Of a DNA stretch of 64,000 bases, positions 60,619-64,000 are shown in pieces; within the stretch, counting starts at the first letter, position 1; each line of letters begins with the position of its first letter. Both the position numbers and the translations under genes were made by a program. Under the pieces are notes generated by a model that saw nothing but the letters and a program-made list of their open reading frames with translations, was not told the origin of the DNA and did not search any database. Source of the DNA: CAWHMN01 sp051001135. GTDB lineage: Bacteria; Acidobacteriota; Terriglobia; Terriglobales; Acidobacteriaceae. The stretch spans positions 1 through 64,000 of the forward strand of contig JBPCNO010000007.1 of NCBI GenBank assembly GCA_051001135.1, read 5' to 3'.

Positions 60619-61488
60619 ATGGCGACAACGAGAGATGACTTGACGGGCGACTCCATCGATCGGACCAGCAAAGATCGGACCAGTGAAGATAAGGCCGGCG
60701 AAGACCGGACGACGGGCGAGATCCCTGCCTACGATCAGCGGCGGATGCGAGATGCCTCCGAGATCCTGCTGAACGCGCGGCGCACGTTGACCCCGATTGC
60801 CGAATTGCCGCCAAACCTGCGACCGAAGACGATTGAGGAGGCCTACCACCTACAGGACATCATTCTGGAGGAGCTGGGAAAGGTGGCCGGTTGGAAGGTA
60901 GGCGCGTCGTCGCCCGAGGGTGAGCCGCTGTTCGCGCCCATGGCCGAGTACACGGTGACCCGGAGCGGATCGCTGATCGCGAACAAGTTCCGGCGTCTGC
61001 GCGGGGTGGAGGCCGAGATCGCCTTTCTGGTGGGCAAAGACCTGCCGCCACGCAGCGCGCGCTATACGCGCGAGGAAGTGGTCGGGGCCATTGCGAGTTG
61101 TCACCCGGCCCTGGAGCTGATCGAATCCGGCTTCTTCGACCCGGACAAGGTGGACCGCCTGTCCATGATCGGCGACCTGCAGATGCACGGCGGGTTTGTG
61201 TATGGGCCGCCGACGCCGGGATGGGAGAGCTTCGACTTCAGCCGGGAGACGGTGCGGTTGACCGTCGATGGGAGGACCGAGATCGAAAACGGATCGAACG
61301 CGGCCGGCGGGGATCTGCTGCGGCTGGTGGAGTGGCTGGCCAATGCCGCACAGCGCCGCACCGGAGGCCTGGAGGAGGGGCAGTGGATCACGACCGGGAG
61401 CTGGACGGGCAAGACGCTGTTGAAGCGAGGCGACACGGCGGAGGCGACGTTCGGGCATTTTGGAAGTGTGAGCGTGCGCTTCGAATGA
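60619..61488 (+). CDS. 2-keto-4-pentenoate hydratase-like (FAH superfamily) enzyme
   Basis: A 289-residue member of the MhpD/fumarylacetoacetate hydrolase superfamily, which hydrates 2-hydroxypent-2,4-dienoates in aromatic catabolism. Features include TIEEAYHLQDIILEELGKVA, GWKVGASSPEGEPLFAPMAE, the metal-site VEAEIAFLVGKDLPPRSARY, HPALELIESGFF and QWITTGSWTGKTLLKRGDTA near the end. The N-terminal 40 residues are an Arg/Asp/Ser-rich extension built from four 15-bp units (60658-60717). The start at 60619 has GAGGAAAG upstream. The substrate is unknown; no other meta-cleavage gene is near. Confidence 0.85.
   Translation: MATTRDDLTGDSIDRTSKDRTSEDKAGEDRTTGEIPAYDQRRMRDASEILLNARRTLTPIAELPPNLRPKTIEEAYHLQDIILEELGKVAGWKVGASSPEGEPLFAPMAEYTVTRSGSLIANKFRRLRGVEAEIAFLVGKDLPPRSARYTREEVVGAIASCHPALELIESGFFDPDKVDRLSMIGDLQMHGGFVYGPPTPGWESFDFSRETVRLTVDGRTEIENGSNAAGGDLLRLVEWLANAAQRRTGGLEEGQWITTGSWTGKTLLKRGDTAEATFGHFGSVSVRFE
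60658..60717 (+). repeat. Four 15-bp tandem units in the hydratase N-terminus
   Basis: GATCGGACCAGCAAA, GATCGGACCAGTGAA, GATAAGGCCGGCGAA and GACCGGACGACGGGC, in frame, encoding D-R/K-T/A-S/G-K/E units. They are in a non-conserved N-terminal tail. Confidence 0.85.
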
Positions 61489-61681
61489 GCGCATGGCGAG
61501 GTTGACGATGCGGTAACCAAGCTGAGGTTCCCGGCAATTCCCGCGGACACGATAGCAGAGACCAATGATGAGTTAGTTGTTTGTTCAAACTGAGGGAGCA
61601 ACCAGGCCTGACGAAATAGCACCCCAGTTTAAGCCTTCACCTTCGAAAGCTTCGTTGAGAGAGGTGAACGCAGGAGGCTTC

Positions 61682-62800
61682 ATGCATACTCCCCCGGGCC
61701 AGCGCATCCGCGTCTATTGGCTTCTTCCCGTCCTCATCCTTGCGACCGCGTTTGCGCATGCATCCACCACGGTAGTCGTCACCAATCCTTCGGGCGGCCT
61801 CACGGTTCCTACGCAGTTCGGCGTGGCGGCCTATGCGTATGGGAGCGACACCGTGCGCGTGCTGCAGATCTACCTGGACGGGAATAAGGCGAAGGAGGCT
61901 GTTTACCCCACACACAATCGGATGAACGTGCTGTTGAACGCCGCAGCCGGCCCCCATGAAATTATCGTGCAGGCGCTCGATGCAAATGGGGCCGTGCTGG
62001 CGAAGACTCCGGTGTACTTTACCGTGACCGGTTCACCATTGCTCGCAGACAATACTACGGCCCTAGATGACGAGACCGCCAAGTGGGTTCCGTGTCAAAG
62101 CCCATGCGGTGGCGGCGCGAATGGAAGCGCGCCTCCGGTGCTGGCGGGCGGCAGCGGAAATCCGAACGAAGATGGCTCGGCTGCCCTGTTCCAGACTACG
62201 AGTACGGTGACCGCTTACGACAGCTTTTACTGGGACCTGCCGCATACTGCGCCGTCGGGATCGGTAGACCACTACTTCAAGTACGAGTTCGATCTCTATA
62301 TCGAGTCGACGTATGCCAACGCTCCGCAGGCGATCGAGTTCGAGTCGCAGCAAACGGTGAACACCTACGTCTACAACATGGCCTGGCAGGTGAACTACAA
62401 GGGAGATAGTGCTCACAACAGCTGCGCGGCCGTACCGAGCGGTGGCGTGTTGCGCGTCTTCGATTACAAGAATCAATGCTGGCAAGCGGTCAATCTAACG
62501 ATTACCCCGTTCGTGGGCAACCGGTGGTATCACATCAATGAAGAGACGCACATCGACTCCCATGGCACTGTCTGGCATGACGCGTTAAGCGTCACGGACA
62601 AAACTACCGGCATCACCACGCGATATGACCCAAGCTGGTTCGACTCGAGCACCGGCGCATGGACCTCGGTATCGCATACTCCTCCCAACTACAGCGGCCG
62701 CAACAATCAATACAGCAACGCCGTTCAGCTGGATGTGAACAAAAACGCAAACCCTTACCGTGTCTTTCTGGACGAGATGAGGTTGACCTACGTTCCGTAG
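61682..62800 (+). CDS. Exported concanavalin-like/Ig-like protein
   Basis: A 372-residue exported protein. A signal segment (VYWLLPVLILATAFAHAS) precedes an Ig-like domain (about 30-120: TTVVVTNPSGGLTVPTQFGV, DTVRVLQIYLDGNKAKEAVY, NVLLNAAAGPHEIIVQALDA). A second, larger beta domain (about 160-372) has FYWDLPHTAPSGSVDHYFKY, EFDLYIESTYANAPQAIEFE, WQAVNLTITPFVGNRWYHIN and VFLDEMRLTYVP and resembles a jellyroll of the concanavalin type. The function may be carbohydrate binding on the cell surface. The ATG at 61682 has AGGAGG five bases ahead. Terminator follows at 62820. Confidence 0.85.
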   Translation: MHTPPGQRIRVYWLLPVLILATAFAHASTTVVVTNPSGGLTVPTQFGVAAYAYGSDTVRVLQIYLDGNKAKEAVYPTHNRMNVLLNAAAGPHEIIVQALDANGAVLAKTPVYFTVTGSPLLADNTTALDDETAKWVPCQSPCGGGANGSAPPVLAGGSGNPNEDGSAALFQTTSTVTAYDSFYWDLPHTAPSGSVDHYFKYEFDLYIESTYANAPQAIEFESQQTVNTYVYNMAWQVNYKGDSAHNSCAAVPSGGVLRVFDYKNQCWQAVNLTITPFVGNRWYHINEETHIDSHGTVWHDALSVTDKTTGITTRYDPSWFDSSTGAWTSVSHTPPNYSGRNNQYSNAVQLDVNKNANPYRVFLDEMRLTYVP

Positions 62801-62819
62801 ATCGGAGATAGGGTTTATC

Positions 62820-62853
62820 AAAGGGGCGGGGAGAGTATTCTCCCCGCCCCTTA
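62820..62853 (+). terminator. Intrinsic terminator-like hairpin
   Basis: Long perfect stem AAGGGGCGGGGAGA / TCTCCCCGCCCCTT with loop GTAT. The T tract is short (TTATT). It stands 20 bp after the concanavalin-like gene and can serve both strands. Confidence 0.8.
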
Positions 62854-62888
62854 TTACGTTGCGCCGAAACCTGTTCTTCACGACAGAT

Positions 62889-64000
62889 CTACAAGGCAGG
62901 GGAGTTGGGAAGGAATGGCCACTCGCGGCGCTTGTTGGCGCGCAGCAGGTAGACCACGCTGCCGGAGACGGAGACGATGAGGGCGGCGATCAACTCGCGT
63001 CCCGCGCCGTGGCGGGAGAACAGCATGAAGAGGAAGCCGGCGCAGGCCACCAGCGCGGGGATGGGATAGAGCCACATGCGGAAGGGGCGCGGCAGATCGG
63101 GCGCTCGACGGCGGAGCACGATGACGCCCACCTGCTGCAGCAGGAACTGCAGCACGATGCGCAGGGCGACGAGCGCCTGGATTACCGTCTTGAGATCGAA
63201 GAAGCAGCAGATGCAGGCGATGCCGCCGAGCAGCAGCAGCGAGCGCGCGGGAAAGCCGCGGGTCGGATGTAGCTGCTGCAGCGAGCGGAAGTAGTTGCCC
63301 TCGGACGCCGCGGCGTAGGGGACGCGGGATGCGCCGAGCAGCAGCGAGAAGAGCGACGCGAAGGCGGTCCACATGACGAGACCGACAACGATGCGTCCGT
63401 AGACCGGGCCCATGATGTGGCCGATGACCAGGGCGACCGCGGCTACGGGATTGTCTCCGGAAGAGCGGCTGTGGGAGTAGCGGCCAAGCAGGTCCTGCCA
63501 CGGCACCGCGCCCAGGATGCCGATGTTCATCAGCAGGTAGAGCGCGGCCACACCGAGGATGGAATAGAGCACGGCGCGCGGAATGGTGCGCCCGGGATCG
63601 CGCACCTCAGCGCCCAGGAAGCAGATATTGTAATAGCCCCAGTAGCAATAAGTGGCCATCAGGGTAGCGGCGCCGAGTCCTTGAAAGAACGAGCCGGAGA
63701 GATGGAAGGCGCCGGGCGGGAAGCCGAACGCCAACGCCGGATGAAAGTGCGTGAAGCAGGCAAAGAGCACGGCCGCGATGGTGAGCAGCAGTCCGGCGGA
63801 GAGGAACCAGGCGATGCGTTCCACTACGCGCGTCTGACGATAGAGCAGCAGCATGGCCAGACAGCAGACGGCGATGGCCAGCAGCACCGTGCCGCGGGAG
63901 TGCTGCAGCAGGAACGGAGGAAACGACGACGACAGAAGGCTGTGGTTGAGGCGCGGAACGAGGTAGACGGCGTATTCCGCCAGACCGATGGCGCCGGAGG
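62889..64000 (-). CDS. APC-superfamily amino acid permease (C-terminal part, cut by window edge)
   Basis: The frame is open to the window edge; the first in-window residues are SGAIGLAEYAVYLVPRLNHS and the part ends PFLPNSPAL at the stop. At least 370 residues with about nine TM helices are visible, including VLLAIAVCCLAMLLLYRQTR, ERIAWFLSAGLLLTIAAVLF, FFQGLGAATLMATYCYWGYY with the following NICFLGAEVRDPGRTIPRAV (the unwound TM6-like and conserved EVRDP-xR-x-P motif of the family), and the later helices to RRREWPFLP. The true start is outside the window. Substrate unknown. Confidence 0.92.
   Translation of the reverse strand, partial: SGAIGLAEYAVYLVPRLNHSLLSSSFPPFLLQHSRGTVLLAIAVCCLAMLLLYRQTRVVERIAWFLSAGLLLTIAAVLFACFTHFHPALAFGFPPGAFHLSGSFFQGLGAATLMATYCYWGYYNICFLGAEVRDPGRTIPRAVLYSILGVAALYLLMNIGILGAVPWQDLLGRYSHSRSSGDNPVAAVALVIGHIMGPVYGRIVVGLVMWTAFASLFSLLLGASRVPYAAASEGNYFRSLQQLHPTRGFPARSLLLLGGIACICCFFDLKTVIQALVALRIVLQFLLQQVGVIVLRRRAPDLPRPFRMWLYPIPALVACAGFLFMLFSRHGAGRELIAALIVSVSGSVVYLLRANKRREWPFLPNSPAL

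Overview
The window looks like chromosomal DNA of an acidobacterium (Acidobacteriota, class Terriglobia). Evidence: a 1.2-kb-residue Oar-like TonB-dependent receptor with an N-terminal carboxypeptidase-regulatory-like domain, a winged-helix/TM/TPR regulator, an ADOP-type (MacB/FtsX) permease, DUF4136 and DUF4410 envelope proteins, a SnoaL-less ECF42 sigma factor with its YCII partner, and high GC with frequent GTG/TTG starts. No phage, IS element or CRISPR array was seen, so this is mainly ordinary chromosome with several decayed genes. Assignments come from reading motifs by eye; no database search was run.

Layout. 1-17 kb: a cut LamG-like secreted protein, a secreted creatininase-family enzyme, then a seven-gene minus-strand run (tolC-like, membrane fusion lipoprotein, an oversized RND pump, DUF4410, unknown exported protein, DUF4136, HtrA protease) that looks like one envelope/efflux operon; a TPR protein and the TonB-dependent receptor follow. 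17-29 kb: winged-helix/TPR regulator, a tiny proline-rich secreted peptide plus a seven-TM protein, a DUF2950 relic, a multicopper oxidase, a SpoIIE-type phosphatase, tRNA-Glu, a queuosine-precursor transporter with a quinone oxidoreductase, an acetate transporter and erpA. 29-36 kb: small envelope proteins, YceI, PhoU, divergent phenylalanine hydroxylase and 4-hydroxyphenylpyruvate dioxygenase (phenylalanine to homogentisate), an RcnB-like protein and a yellow/royal-jelly-type beta-propeller. 36-48 kb: a protease-dead HtrA homologue overlapping a LuxR gene, an ECF42 sigma/YCII pair, two broken MFS transporters end to end, MarR, a PilZ plus atypical response-regulator pair, then a second secreted-peptide/seven-TM module. 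48-53 kb: the housekeeping set rpsP-khpA-rimM-trmD-rplS-rnhB. 53-64 kb: secreted carbohydrate-binding-like proteins, msrPQ, a frameshifted ADOP permease, an outer-membrane barrel, a hydratase and a cut APC permease.

The best candidate for an undescribed system is the pair of homologous seven-TM membrane proteins (20985-21704 and 46570-47367), each preceded by a small exported Pro-rich peptide gene. The second peptide (46179-46403) contains four copies of the decapeptide RPSAPAPILR; nine of its ten codon positions vary synonymously between copies while no amino acid changes, which points to selection on the repeated peptide itself. Other notable signals are a dispersed repeat whose five loci all sit just beyond the stop codon of a minus-strand gene, in one orientation, and many short in-frame tandem duplications.
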